From positions 682,001 through 746,000 of the forward strand of contig NZ_CP048795.1 in assembly GCF_011006175.1 (NCBI RefSeq): a DNA stretch of 64,000 nt, written 5' to 3'. Positions 56,292 to 64,000 of this stretch are shown piece after piece. The first letter of the stretch is position 1, and every line of letters begins with the position of its first letter. Source of the stretch: Hydrogenobacter sp. T-8 (GTDB lineage: Bacteria; Aquificota; Aquificia; Aquificales; Aquificaceae). The notes under the pieces were generated by a model. The model searched no databases and was not told where the DNA came from. It saw only the letters and a list, made by a program, of their open reading frames with translations. The translations under genes and the position numbers were made by a program.

Positions 56292-59200
56292 ATGAAAGAC
56301 TTAACCATTCTTGAAGGTTTTGTCTTTGAGGGGGCTTTTAAGATAGGATTTCTACAAAGGGTAGCACCTGATTATCTCAAAGGTTTTAAAAGAATTTTCT
56401 TTGACCTTTTGAAAACCGAAGGGTTAAAGGAAGAGCTTATAGAAGAACTTCAAAAGCCTATAGAGGAGTGGGGCAATATTGGCACAACTATAACACCTGA
56501 AAATGCGGAGAGGGTATATACGCTTATCACATATCTGCTTGGATACCACGGTGGTTTTTTGTATGCGGGAGATGGCAAAAACATAAAGCTTGAAAAGTTT
56601 GAAATGGGTGAGGAATCCTCAGACATTGTTTGGAGAAATGCAGACCTCGTTTACATAAAGGGCGAAACCCTCTACATAGTGGACTTTAAGCTCTCTGGAC
56701 TTATCTCTTGGTTGAAGGAAGTTTTTGATAGAGGTAGAAGTGAGGAACTTAGGGACTTGCCAAGACTTCCAGTAGCCAACCCAGGAGTGCCAGTTAATAT
56801 TTCTCTGGGAGAGTTGGACTTTTCTAAATTTGTTAAAAACTTCCTCTCTCTAAAGCATACACTTATGGACTTGAAAGAAGTCTTTGTGGAGATAAAGGGC
56901 TTTTCTCAATTGATTTGTTATGCGGTGGACTATCTTACGGAAAAGGGAGATAAAGGGCTAAGGGAATTGTGCCTTGAGCTGTTGTATCCCTCTGCAGAGT
57001 CCTACAGGATAAGGTTTATGCTTTCTGGGGGTGTATCTGGGCTTTCCAAATACAGAGAGGAAGTAAAGGAGATATACAGGAGTTTAAGGAGTAAGGAATG
57101 GGCTTACGATGAGCTTGATGAAACTGTGGAAAAGAGGGTTGGGAAAAGGGAAAGGTTGGAAAGGAAAATAAAGGAAGAGATACAAGTGTATCTTGAGGAG
57201 ATAAAGCGGAGGGAAGAAGCTCCCATTTTTGTAAACACTAATCCTATACAGGAAGCAAGAAAGGATGTTAGAGAAAAACTGGAAAACTTCCTCTCCTCTC
57301 AAGGGAACTGCAAGGCTATTGCACTGCTTCATTCCGCAGGTAGTGGAAAAACTTCTACATTGAGAAACCTCATACTTAACTCTGAGGGAAATCACATAGT
57401 GCTATACATGGCTACGAGGATAAGCCTTGTAGAGAAGGAAAGGTATAGTGTGGAGAAGAGTGGCAAGCCTGTGAAGGTCATATACGAAAGGAGAAAACCC
57501 TATGAAGGCAATCTATTAAAGCATACAGGTGAAGGTTTTGAGCACACGGAAAATAAAGAAGGTATCATCAAAAGGATAGTGGATAAGGTTTTGGATGCGA
57601 TAAGGGAAAAGCATTCACAAATATGGGGTTTTGCCACTATACAAGCGATCGTGGACATGCCTACTAAAAATACCGCAGAGCACCTTGACAAGCTCCTAAG
57701 GTCAAACGCCCTTGAAAATTACCACATTCATATTGTTCTTGATGAGTTCTTCGGATACAGAAATGGTCTTGATGCAGTGCATAGAATGTTTGAGTTCCTT
57801 TTAAAGGCAAAGAGGATGGGAGGTAAGGCTTATCTGTATCTTTTTGATGCCAACGGATACTCTCCAGAGCTTTTAGAAAGGCTTATGTATGAGTTTAGGT
57901 CTTATGGAGTTGTTCCAGACTCTCTTATCCTCTGTGGTTATAAACCTGCTTTGCAAACTCAATACGAGGAAATTCCCTTCGAAATATACGCTAAGCATGG
58001 ATACCCTGCCAAGGGTCTATACATATACAGGAAGTTTATACTTGACGTGGGACACAAGGAGCAAGACAGGTTAATAGAGCTTATAGGGGACTACGTTATC
58101 CAAAACCTGCAAAGGGAAAGCACTGCATTTTTGTATGTGCAAGACAAGGAGATGATAACAAAACTTTCTGAATACTTTAACACCAGAGGTGTTTCTAACC
58201 TTTACATAACCGCAAGTTCCAGAAAAAGTCAAAGGGACATAAACGAGGGAAGGCAAGATATTATTATGGGCACTTCTGCAGTTTCGAGGGGTCTTGATTT
58301 TAGCAGACCGCACAAACCTGTGGAAAAAATCTTTGTAGTTATAACAGACTGGGGTATAGAGCAAAACCTTGTTGAAGTTATACAAGCTATTTCAAGGGCA
58401 AGGGGCGACGAAGTTACAGAACAAAAACCTAAGCATATCCATCTTATCCATGTGATTCAAAAAGAAAATCCATACGTAGTTGAAAAGATAACTCAGCTCG
58501 TAGAGTATCAGGACAAGGAATTGGTGAGCCTTTTTTACAGAAGAGAGCAGCTAAAACAAAAATTGTTGCTTGACTTGGTGGTCCAAAGGATAATAGAGGA
58601 CTTTCTTAGAACTCCAAACAGGTCTGTTATAGTGCCTATTCCTGCACAGCACATCACTATTTATAAAATGCATCGCTTTTCTGAGCTTGAAAATATAATA
58701 AAGTTTCTTGAAGATGTCTACATGATGGAATCAAAAAACCAAGAGGTATCAATGTATATACGTCTGCTGGTAAAAGAGATTCTATCTGGTATGTTTATGT
58801 ATACAAACGATGTGCCAAAGAACCTTGAAAAAGTGGAATATTACCATCCATACATACTTATAAGAGGTAAACTTCATATGGGCTTTGACAATCAGAGAAG
58901 AAAGAGTGCAAAGGATTATTTAGAAAAGGTTAAGGCTAAACTTATGGAGCATAACGAGGATAAGACAAGGGAAATAGAAGAGTTTCTAAACGTTATTGCA
59001 CCTAAGGAGGTATACGAGACCATCTTTCTTATACCAGTTTACTCTTGGGTTTTTACAAAGTATGTTTTGGGCGAGCAGGGAGACGAGTACCTTAGGTTTA
59101 ATATCTCAGGTAGGGTGGGCAGAGGTGGTGCGGTGGTGCTTGGTGCAAACATGGAAATAACCACGAGCTGTAAGAACATAATAGGTAGAAAGGAATACGC

Positions 59201-59303
59201 GGTTATTCCTCTTGGAGAGGACTATCCTTACAGAGAGGTTCTAAGTGGACGCTTTGCCAAGTTTCCTATAGAATTTATTTACAAACTTCTTGTGGAGGGG
59301 TAA
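56292..59303 (+). CDS. RecB/Cas4-like nuclease fused to an SF2-type helicase
   Basis: About 1003 residues (GTG 56283 is an alternative start; TATTTT is 11 nt before ATG 56292). The N-terminal third has a RecB-type PD-(D/E)XK core: ADLVYIKGETLYIVDFKL (D and DxK) and FSQLICYAVDYL (QxxxY). The helicase follows: Walker A LLHSAGSGKTS near residue 350, motif II IVLDEFFG, motif V MGTSAVSRGLDF and motif VI VIQAISRARGD. The last 300 residues are unrecognised. The next gene follows after 3 bp. DNA unwinding and cleavage in defence are inferred from the domains. Confidence 0.75.
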   Translation: MKDLTILEGFVFEGAFKIGFLQRVAPDYLKGFKRIFFDLLKTEGLKEELIEELQKPIEEWGNIGTTITPENAERVYTLITYLLGYHGGFLYAGDGKNIKLEKFEMGEESSDIVWRNADLVYIKGETLYIVDFKLSGLISWLKEVFDRGRSEELRDLPRLPVANPGVPVNISLGELDFSKFVKNFLSLKHTLMDLKEVFVEIKGFSQLICYAVDYLTEKGDKGLRELCLELLYPSAESYRIRFMLSGGVSGLSKYREEVKEIYRSLRSKEWAYDELDETVEKRVGKRERLERKIKEEIQVYLEEIKRREEAPIFVNTNPIQEARKDVREKLENFLSSQGNCKAIALLHSAGSGKTSTLRNLILNSEGNHIVLYMATRISLVEKERYSVEKSGKPVKVIYERRKPYEGNLLKHTGEGFEHTENKEGIIKRIVDKVLDAIREKHSQIWGFATIQAIVDMPTKNTAEHLDKLLRSNALENYHIHIVLDEFFGYRNGLDAVHRMFEFLLKAKRMGGKAYLYLFDANGYSPELLERLMYEFRSYGVVPDSLILCGYKPALQTQYEEIPFEIYAKHGYPAKGLYIYRKFILDVGHKEQDRLIELIGDYVIQNLQRESTAFLYVQDKEMITKLSEYFNTRGVSNLYITASSRKSQRDINEGRQDIIMGTSAVSRGLDFSRPHKPVEKIFVVITDWGIEQNLVEVIQAISRARGDEVTEQKPKHIHLIHVIQKENPYVVEKITQLVEYQDKELVSLFYRREQLKQKLLLDLVVQRIIEDFLRTPNRSVIVPIPAQHITIYKMHRFSELENIIKFLEDVYMMESKNQEVSMYIRLLVKEILSGMFMYTNDVPKNLEKVEYYHPYILIRGKLHMGFDNQRRKSAKDYLEKVKAKLMEHNEDKTREIEEFLNVIAPKEVYETIFLIPVYSWVFTKYVLGEQGDEYLRFNISGRVGRGGAVVLGANMEITTSCKNIIGRKEYAVIPLGEDYPYREVLSGRFAKFPIEFIYKLLVEG

Positions 59304-59306
59304 GCG

Positions 59307-61628
59307 GTGGAGAAGGAACTGCTTGGAAGACAGTGGGACGATAGGATGGATGCCTTTTCTAACGGTGAGTTTATAAGCAGAAATTTTGTCTGTGCGGGGC
59401 TTTTCTACAATGGAAACTCGCAATACTTGGACAATATGGCAAAATTGGCTAAGAAGCTCATAGATAGGCAGAAGGTGGACGGAGAGCTCAAGGGATTTTT
59501 GGAAAATCTAAACTACAAAGTTTCTGGGAATGCCATATATAGCAGGCAAGTGGTTAACAGATGGGTAAACCTGTTTAAGGTTGTGAAGTCTGACCAAAAG
59601 GTAGGTTTTTATAGGAAGAGTGCGAATGAGAGGTTTGACGTTGCAGAGCTGGACTTGGGAAATCCTTCCGATATTCAACACTATGCAGGTATTATCTTTT
59701 TGAGAATAAGAGGCTATGAGGATCAAGAGCTTTCTGAAGAGCTAAAGTATGACCTAAGACAAGAGCTCTTGGAGGAGTGGCTTGAGGTTGCGGAAGACCG
59801 ATGGGTAAGGGAGTATCTTAAAAGGGTTAAAGAAATCTTAGAGGACATCAAGCGTGGGGTATATGGTTCACACTATCGCTTTCCCTTCTCTACTTTAGCT
59901 TACTATCTTTTTCCTGTAAACTTTGACCGTTTTGAAAACGTTATACTCGTCTCAAGCGTTAGTATGTATAACAGAAGACCAGATACCAAGCAAAACCTTT
60001 GGCAGGAACTACAAAAGACTAAAGACTTTGAAGACTTAAAAGGACACTTGGAGAGCAAGGGTAAAAGTCTAAGGGACTTGGAAGAGCTTTTAGACCAAGC
60101 CTTTAAAGAGGAGAACTTAGCTAGGCTTCGCAAGGATTGGTTGAAGTTTATTAAAAAGGTGCTAAACGGAGGAATAGAAAGTAGAAGACTTGTGGGTGCT
60201 TTTCTTAAGAAGAGGGATAGAGGCAAGAAAACCTCTGTGAGCTACGGCTATTACGAAGTGCCAGCAAGGAACTTGGAGCTTTTCCTTTTCTACGAGGATG
60301 GAATAGAAAACAGGTATATAGAGCTTTTAAAGGATAGACTAGCTAAATTTAAATACGCTGGGGATGTGAAAATTAGTGTGAAGAATGAAAAACCAATACC
60401 AATACATTCACTTTTTGGAGGAGAGGAATATTTCAGAATTCTAAAGGGCTTGGAAGGTGGTTCAAAGGAGCTAAGACACGAGGAATCTGTGAAACTTCTA
60501 TATGCCCTTGCTTATTTTACCGCAAGGTTAAACGGATTTTTAAGGTTAAGTATGGAGCAGAAGGAAAAGCTTATAGGAGCACTTTTGCTTTTGAATACAA
60601 ACCTTGAAAGAGACCAAAGGTATGACTTTTGGGATAGTATTAGCTTTTTGTATGACTACTACGGAGTGCCCTTTCAAACCGTAACAAAACGTTTTCTTTC
60701 TATACTTGAAAATGGTAAAGGAAGTTCAAACGCAATCAAAAACATGCTTATAAGCCTCTACAAGGACACAAAGATACTTCACTTTAACTTTGATGGCTTT
60801 AAACTTCCAGAAGAGGTTGTGGTCTACGTTATACTTGAAAAGCCATCACCACGGTTCTTCTATGAAAAAAGCGAAATGTCCTTAGTTTCCGCAAGTAGAC
60901 ACTACATGTATGAGGTTTACACTATTAAATCAAAGGGTAATGAGGCAAGTATTGAGCTTGAGGATAAGTTTTTTGTGATGTGCGATTATTTTGGAGACGA
61001 TGTGGATAGATTGAAGGAGTACATAAAGCAGAGGATAGAGGACAAAAGAAGCAGGTTCTGTTTTATCAGTGCATTAAAGGATGGATATGCAAAGGTTCTT
61101 TATGAGGATATGTGTAGCTACAGCGATTTTGAAAGGAAAGCCCTTTTTATAAGATACAAGGAACTAAAGACCGCATACGTTTCTCAGAGGGCGGACAATG
61201 ACTGCCTTGTTATATACACTCAGCAGTTTAATGAGCTTGCAAAAACTCTGGGTATAAGGCTTGATGAGGACGCAGCGGCCATAGCCATAAAACCTGCCAG
61301 ACCTTCAAGGGAATTTGAAGACATATATCATCCTGCCCTGCAGGTCTTTTACACCGAGAAAATAGGGTGGTCATCTGATGAGGTTTACTCTCAACAGCAC
61401 AACCTTTTCCTCTTTACCCTTATCGCCCTTTCCATGTATGAAAGCGAAGCCTTTCAAGTGCCTTACAGCAAGCTAAGTCTATACTCAAAGGAAAGGAATA
61501 TCTATCTGAATATAAACCGTCAAACAAACGAGGGGCTTAAAAGCTCCTACAGGTTTCCCTTAAGAACTCTCTTGTATGAATTGGTGGAATTCTTCAGACA
61601 TCTCCCTGGCGATAAGGAAGTGAGTTAA
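59307..61628 (+). CDS. Divergent Argonaute/PIWI-like protein (candidate)
   Basis: 773 residues starting at GTG 59307, with GGAGGGG upstream. No plain family match, but the C-terminal 330 residues follow the pAgo MID-PIWI order: YYGVPFQTV (G453, Q457, like GIPxQ) then a helix NAIKNMLISLYKDTK (like NIALxLxAKxGG). Next come strand EVVVYVILEK (about 502), FISALKDG (D592, like IHRDG), ALFIRYKEL, and finally LFLFTLIALSMYESEAFQVPYSKLSLYSK (718-728), like the LT...P...YAH/YAD end. The first catalytic Asp appears replaced by Leu and the last His/Asp by Lys728, so slicing is unlikely. The N-terminal half is unrecognised. It is probably a guide-binding partner of the upstream nuclease-helicase. Fold assignment is by eye. 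Confidence 0.5.
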   Translation: MEKELLGRQWDDRMDAFSNGEFISRNFVCAGLFYNGNSQYLDNMAKLAKKLIDRQKVDGELKGFLENLNYKVSGNAIYSRQVVNRWVNLFKVVKSDQKVGFYRKSANERFDVAELDLGNPSDIQHYAGIIFLRIRGYEDQELSEELKYDLRQELLEEWLEVAEDRWVREYLKRVKEILEDIKRGVYGSHYRFPFSTLAYYLFPVNFDRFENVILVSSVSMYNRRPDTKQNLWQELQKTKDFEDLKGHLESKGKSLRDLEELLDQAFKEENLARLRKDWLKFIKKVLNGGIESRRLVGAFLKKRDRGKKTSVSYGYYEVPARNLELFLFYEDGIENRYIELLKDRLAKFKYAGDVKISVKNEKPIPIHSLFGGEEYFRILKGLEGGSKELRHEESVKLLYALAYFTARLNGFLRLSMEQKEKLIGALLLLNTNLERDQRYDFWDSISFLYDYYGVPFQTVTKRFLSILENGKGSSNAIKNMLISLYKDTKILHFNFDGFKLPEEVVVYVILEKPSPRFFYEKSEMSLVSASRHYMYEVYTIKSKGNEASIELEDKFFVMCDYFGDDVDRLKEYIKQRIEDKRSRFCFISALKDGYAKVLYEDMCSYSDFERKALFIRYKELKTAYVSQRADNDCLVIYTQQFNELAKTLGIRLDEDAAAIAIKPARPSREFEDIYHPALQVFYTEKIGWSSDEVYSQQHNLFLFTLIALSMYESEAFQVPYSKLSLYSKERNIYLNINRQTNEGLKSSYRFPLRTLLYELVEFFRHLPGDKEVS

Positions 61629-61644
61629 AATATATATTATTCCC

Positions 61645-61971
61645 ATGGAACTCATAAGCATAGAAGACTTTCTAAAATTAGACATAAGGCTTGCGAAGGT
61701 TCTTTCTGCGGAGAGGGTAGAAGGCTCGGAAAAACTTCTAAAGCTGAGGGTTTCTCTTGGAGAAGAGGAGAGGACGCTGATGGCTGGTATAGCAAAGCAC
61801 TATAGCCCAGAGGAGTTGGTGGGTAAGAAGGTGCTAATGCTGGCAAACCTAAAGCCAAGAAAGATATTTGGCGTGGAGTCTCAGGGTATGGTGCTGGCAC
61901 TCTCTGATGGAGAAAACCTATCTGTGATTGTTCCAGATAGAGATATAAAAGAGGGTGCAAAGGCAAGTTAA
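61645..61971 (+). CDS. Trbp111/MetRS-beta-type tRNA-binding protein
   Basis: 108 residues forming one OB-fold tRNA-binding domain: FLKLDIRLAKVLSAERVEGSEKLLKLRVSLG...ERTLMAGIAKHYSPEELVGKKVLMLANLKPRKIFGVESQGMVL. It matches the free-standing methionyl-tRNA synthetase beta subunit/Trbp111 known from Aquifex aeolicus. It binds the corner of L-shaped tRNAs as a dimer. AT-rich -10-like sequence (TAAAAT, TATTAT) lies just upstream. Confidence 0.88.
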   Translation: MELISIEDFLKLDIRLAKVLSAERVEGSEKLLKLRVSLGEEERTLMAGIAKHYSPEELVGKKVLMLANLKPRKIFGVESQGMVLALSDGENLSVIVPDRDIKEGAKAS

Positions 61972-61974
61972 AGT

Positions 61975-62754
61975 ATGAGGTTCATAGAGCCTATAAAAGG
62001 ACTTGAGCTTGAGTTTGCCATTATACCTTCTGAAAAGATATTGATACCCTCTATTCAACGTGAGCTTTCGGATATGCACATAAAGAGACTTATGGAATCC
62101 ATGGAAAAGGTGGGTTTTGTAGAACCCATATCGGTAGTTCCTACAGAAGATGGTTATTATGAAGTTATAAACGGACAACACAGGGTTGAGGCTGGTAGAC
62201 AGCTTGGCATGAAGGAGTTCCCAGCCATAATATTGCCACCCTCTGCCAAGGACTACATAATAGCCCTAAACATAGAAAAGGTTCCTTCCTTAAAGGACAA
62301 AGCCCATCAGGCTTATGAGATATTTATGTCCTATCTCCAAAGGGACCCAAACCTTTCCGAATACCGTTTAGAAAGGTTCATAGAGGATGCCCATTTAATT
62401 ACAGTGGGCTTTGTGGTAGACAGATATGAAGACAAGAAGTTTCCTGGCTACGCCTTTGAAAAAGTTCTCAAAAAAGTGGACGCCTTTCTGGAAAAGCCTT
62501 TGAGCGAAGCGGAAAAGGAAAGGGAAGAAAGAGCTAAGATCCTTCTCAAAGCAAAAGAGGTTTTAAACAAAAGATACGAAGAACTTGGATTAAAAAACGC
62601 ACTTCAAAAAGAGGCTATAGTCTCAAAAGCTTTTCAGAGTGTTTATGGAAAGTATGTGAGAATGTTAAGTGAAGACTTTTACCAGGTTTTTGAAAAACTC
62701 ATCCCTGCAATAGAAAGCGTTAGCTTTGAAGAGGGAGAGCTTGAAGAGTTTTAG
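61975..62754 (+). CDS. ParB/Srx-domain protein
   Basis: 259 residues. Residues 15-100 form a ParB-like N-terminal domain with IQRELSDMHIKRLMESMEKVGFVEPISV and the NGQHRVEAGRQLG motif (GxxR-type CTP/phosphate loop). A helical C-terminal part follows, without an obvious ParB helix-turn-helix or parA neighbour. It is therefore more likely a ParB-fold enzyme or regulator than a partition protein. It ends 2 bp before the tmRNA 3' end. Confidence 0.75.
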   Translation: MRFIEPIKGLELEFAIIPSEKILIPSIQRELSDMHIKRLMESMEKVGFVEPISVVPTEDGYYEVINGQHRVEAGRQLGMKEFPAIILPPSAKDYIIALNIEKVPSLKDKAHQAYEIFMSYLQRDPNLSEYRLERFIEDAHLITVGFVVDRYEDKKFPGYAFEKVLKKVDAFLEKPLSEAEKEREERAKILLKAKEVLNKRYEELGLKNALQKEAIVSKAFQSVYGKYVRMLSEDFYQVFEKLIPAIESVSFEEGELEEF

Positions 62755-62756
62755 TT

Positions 62757-63101
62757 TGGTGGAGGCGGCGGGAATCGAACCCGCGTCCGAGAACCTTCAG
62801 AACCCAGAGCCTCTACAGGCTTAGCCAGCGTTTTACTTCTGACCTCTTGGGCGTCCACTGGCAAACTCCCAAGAGGCGAGCAGGGAAGTTTTTCGGTGTG
62901 AGCCAGCCCTGCACCAGCTCGCACCTACACCCCTGTCTCTAAGCCCTGTCAACCACCCAGGGGCACAGCGGTTGCAGAGCCACTGCCTTCAGTTAGGCAG
63001 CGAGAGCGAGTTCCCTTTCGGGAAGTGTTTTTAGTGGCTCTTTAGGTTGCCACCCTGCCTGCAACCCTGTCCTACGGTTCCCGTCGAACCCATTCGCCCC
63101 C
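62757..63101 (-). ncRNA. ssrA: tmRNA
   Basis: 345 nt read leftward. The 5' end GGGGGCGAATGGGTTCGACGG pairs with the 3' end CGCCTCC-A-CCA, and CCA is encoded. The T arm GCGGGTTCGATTCCCGC is present. The tag reading frame ends PERELALAA followed by TAA (62995-62993). A TTCCC-GAAA-GGGAA hairpin lies within the tag region. No alanine codon is visible at the expected resume site. A promoter TTGACA, 17-bp spacer, TATATT lies upstream on this strand, overlapping the channel gene start. Confidence 0.95.
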
Positions 63102-63114
63102 TAAGGGAACTATG

Positions 63115-63120
63115 TAAAAT
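63115..63120 (+). promoter_or_regulatory. -10-like element of the channel gene
   Basis: TAAAAT 10 nt before ATG 63131. The same short region also carries the leftward tmRNA promoter. Confidence 0.4.
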
Positions 63121-63130
63121 ATAAATAAAC

Positions 63131-64000
63131 ATGCCAAAGCTGTCAAGGAAAGTAAAAGATGTAAGAAAAAAGCTCAGACTAAAAAAGAAGAAAGAAAAGC
63201 AGTTGATAGACTTCTATCAGAGCAGGTTAATAGAATCTCTAAAGGAGCTGAGAATACCCCTTCTTTTGCTCCATTTTCCCTTAGCATAGGCACACTGGGA
63301 TATATGGTGCTATCTGATGGTAACTTCATAGACTCCATATATATGACCGTTATAACCATAGGAACGATAGGCTTTGGAGAAATAGCTAAGGGAACAGACA
63401 CTCCAGTAGGCAGAATATTCACCACCTTTCTCGCCCTAATGGGTATAGGCGTATTTACTACATCAGTGACGGTAATTGTCAGGCTCTTCCTTGTGGGCGA
63501 TGTGCTAAACCTAATAAAATACATAAGGATGCTCACAGATATTGAAAAGTTAAAAGACCACGCCATAGTGTGTGGATATAACAAAACATCTGCATGGCTT
63601 GCGGAGGCTCTGCGTAAAAGGAAAATTGACTTTGTGGTTATAGACGCAAGGGAGGAAGCCTTAAAGTATCTACAGCTACACAACATAAGGTATTTCATAA
63701 CAGAGGAGCCTTTTAAAAAGACCGCTCTTAACTCTGCAGGGATACATAGGGCAAAGTATCTTATTGCCAACATGGAGGATGAGGCAAAAAACATAGCGGT
63801 TATTGCCACTGCAAGACTTCTCGTGCCTGATAAGAATAAGCTATTTATATATTCTACCGCACCCACTGACGGCACAGCCCAGAAGTTGGAAGAGCTTGGT
63901 GCCAACAAGGTTATAGTTCCAGACAAGCTAATAGCCAATAGGATATTCTCTTATATGCTACACGAGGCTGGAGGTTATGTTTCCGACCTCTTTGACAGGA
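63131..64000 (+). pseudogene. Two-helix potassium channel with RCK/TrkA-N domain, frameshifted near 63278 (3' end outside window)
   Basis: ATG 63131 starts MPKLSRKVKDVRKKLRLKKK...ELRIPLLLLHFPLA and then meets a stop. The downstream frame has a channel pore, SIGTLGYMVLS...YMTVITIGTIGFGE (selectivity filter TIGFG). A TrkA-N/RCK regulatory domain follows: DHAIVCGYNKTSAWLAEAL...DFVVIDAREEALKYL. That frame has no start codon before the pore. One extra C in the CCC run at 63278-63280 would join the two as HFPLSIGTLGY. The gene could be truly broken, or a base may be missing in the sequence. It continues past the window end. Confidence 0.75.

Noticed and set aside
56292-59303. Cas3 or another cas gene beside the array
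   Set aside because: There is no HD nuclease domain; the nuclease part is RecB-like, motif II is DEFF, and a ThiF/MoeB gene with its own promoter separates it from the array.
61975-62754. Chromosome partition parB and a nearby origin
   Set aside because: No parA, no parS-like palindromes and no dnaA boxes were seen; only the N-terminal ParB fold is present.
62757-62850. A separate tRNA at the end of the ParB-domain gene
   Set aside because: The tRNA-like T arm and CCA belong to the 3' domain of tmRNA, whose 5' partner is at 63095-63101.
63174-63938. 254-residue open frame on the minus strand
   Set aside because: It is the antisense shadow of the potassium channel/TrkA-N coding sequence and has a low-complexity composition.

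Overview
The window looks like chromosome from a thermophilic Aquificaceae bacterium (Hydrogenobacter, Thermocrinis or a close relative). Several features point there: a metal-independent PspA-type phosphoserine phosphatase, a short DNA polymerase I with 3'-5' exonuclease and polymerase but no 5' nuclease domain, a free-standing MetRS-beta/Trbp111 tRNA-binding protein, a tmRNA tag ending ELALAA, and very dense gene packing with overlapping stops and starts. No genus is claimed.

Layout. 1-6.4 kb: housekeeping genes (radical SAM protein, CDF transporter with an added NifX-like domain, pyrC, tyrA, a broken phoD behind a Pho-box-like repeat, a zinc-ribbon/HEAT protein, serS). 6.4-15 kb: a defence-like block in which two nearly identical Rpn/PD-(D/E)XK genes alternate with an Eco57I-type methylase and a PLD-SNF2 helicase. 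15-28 kb: ileS, nrnA, then a leftward operon (class V aminotransferase, pspA, TPR protein, exbB, exbD, ydcF), an EamA transporter, a gamma carbonic anhydrase and a protein of unknown function. 28-36 kb: a redox/electrophile island of two operons around an HxlR regulator: DJ-1, WrbA-like flavoprotein, IorA/IorB molybdo-enzyme and thioesterase; then a frameshifted membrane protein, CDGSH protein, methyltransferase, quinone reductase, nitroreductase and TSUP transporter. 36-54 kb: aroA, a coiled-coil nuclease, short ArgA, polA, flgH-flgI, rnr, rpsO-pnp, tRNA-Thr, dut, CPA2 antiporter, queA, guaB, an NtrC-type regulator and pgl. 54-62 kb: a ribbon-helix-helix regulator with a striking 8-bp-phased operator, a 14-repeat CRISPR array with no cas genes in view, a ThiF/MoeB protein, and a two-gene module: a RecB-like nuclease-helicase fusion followed by a very divergent Argonaute/PIWI-like protein. 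62-64 kb: MetRS-beta-like protein, ParB-domain protein, tmRNA, and a potassium channel with an apparent frameshift.

Two themes run through the window. First, many transcription-unit starts carry a -10-like hexamer 6-12 nt before the start codon, which suggests leaderless or nearly leaderless mRNAs; several divergent gene pairs share one symmetric AT-rich core between start codons only 16-20 bp apart. Genes inside operons instead have good Shine-Dalgarno sequences. Second, defence functions are concentrated in two islands (6.4-15 kb and 54-62 kb). The nuclease-helicase plus Argonaute-like pair is the best candidate for an undescribed system. All protein assignments were made by reading motifs by eye, without database searches.
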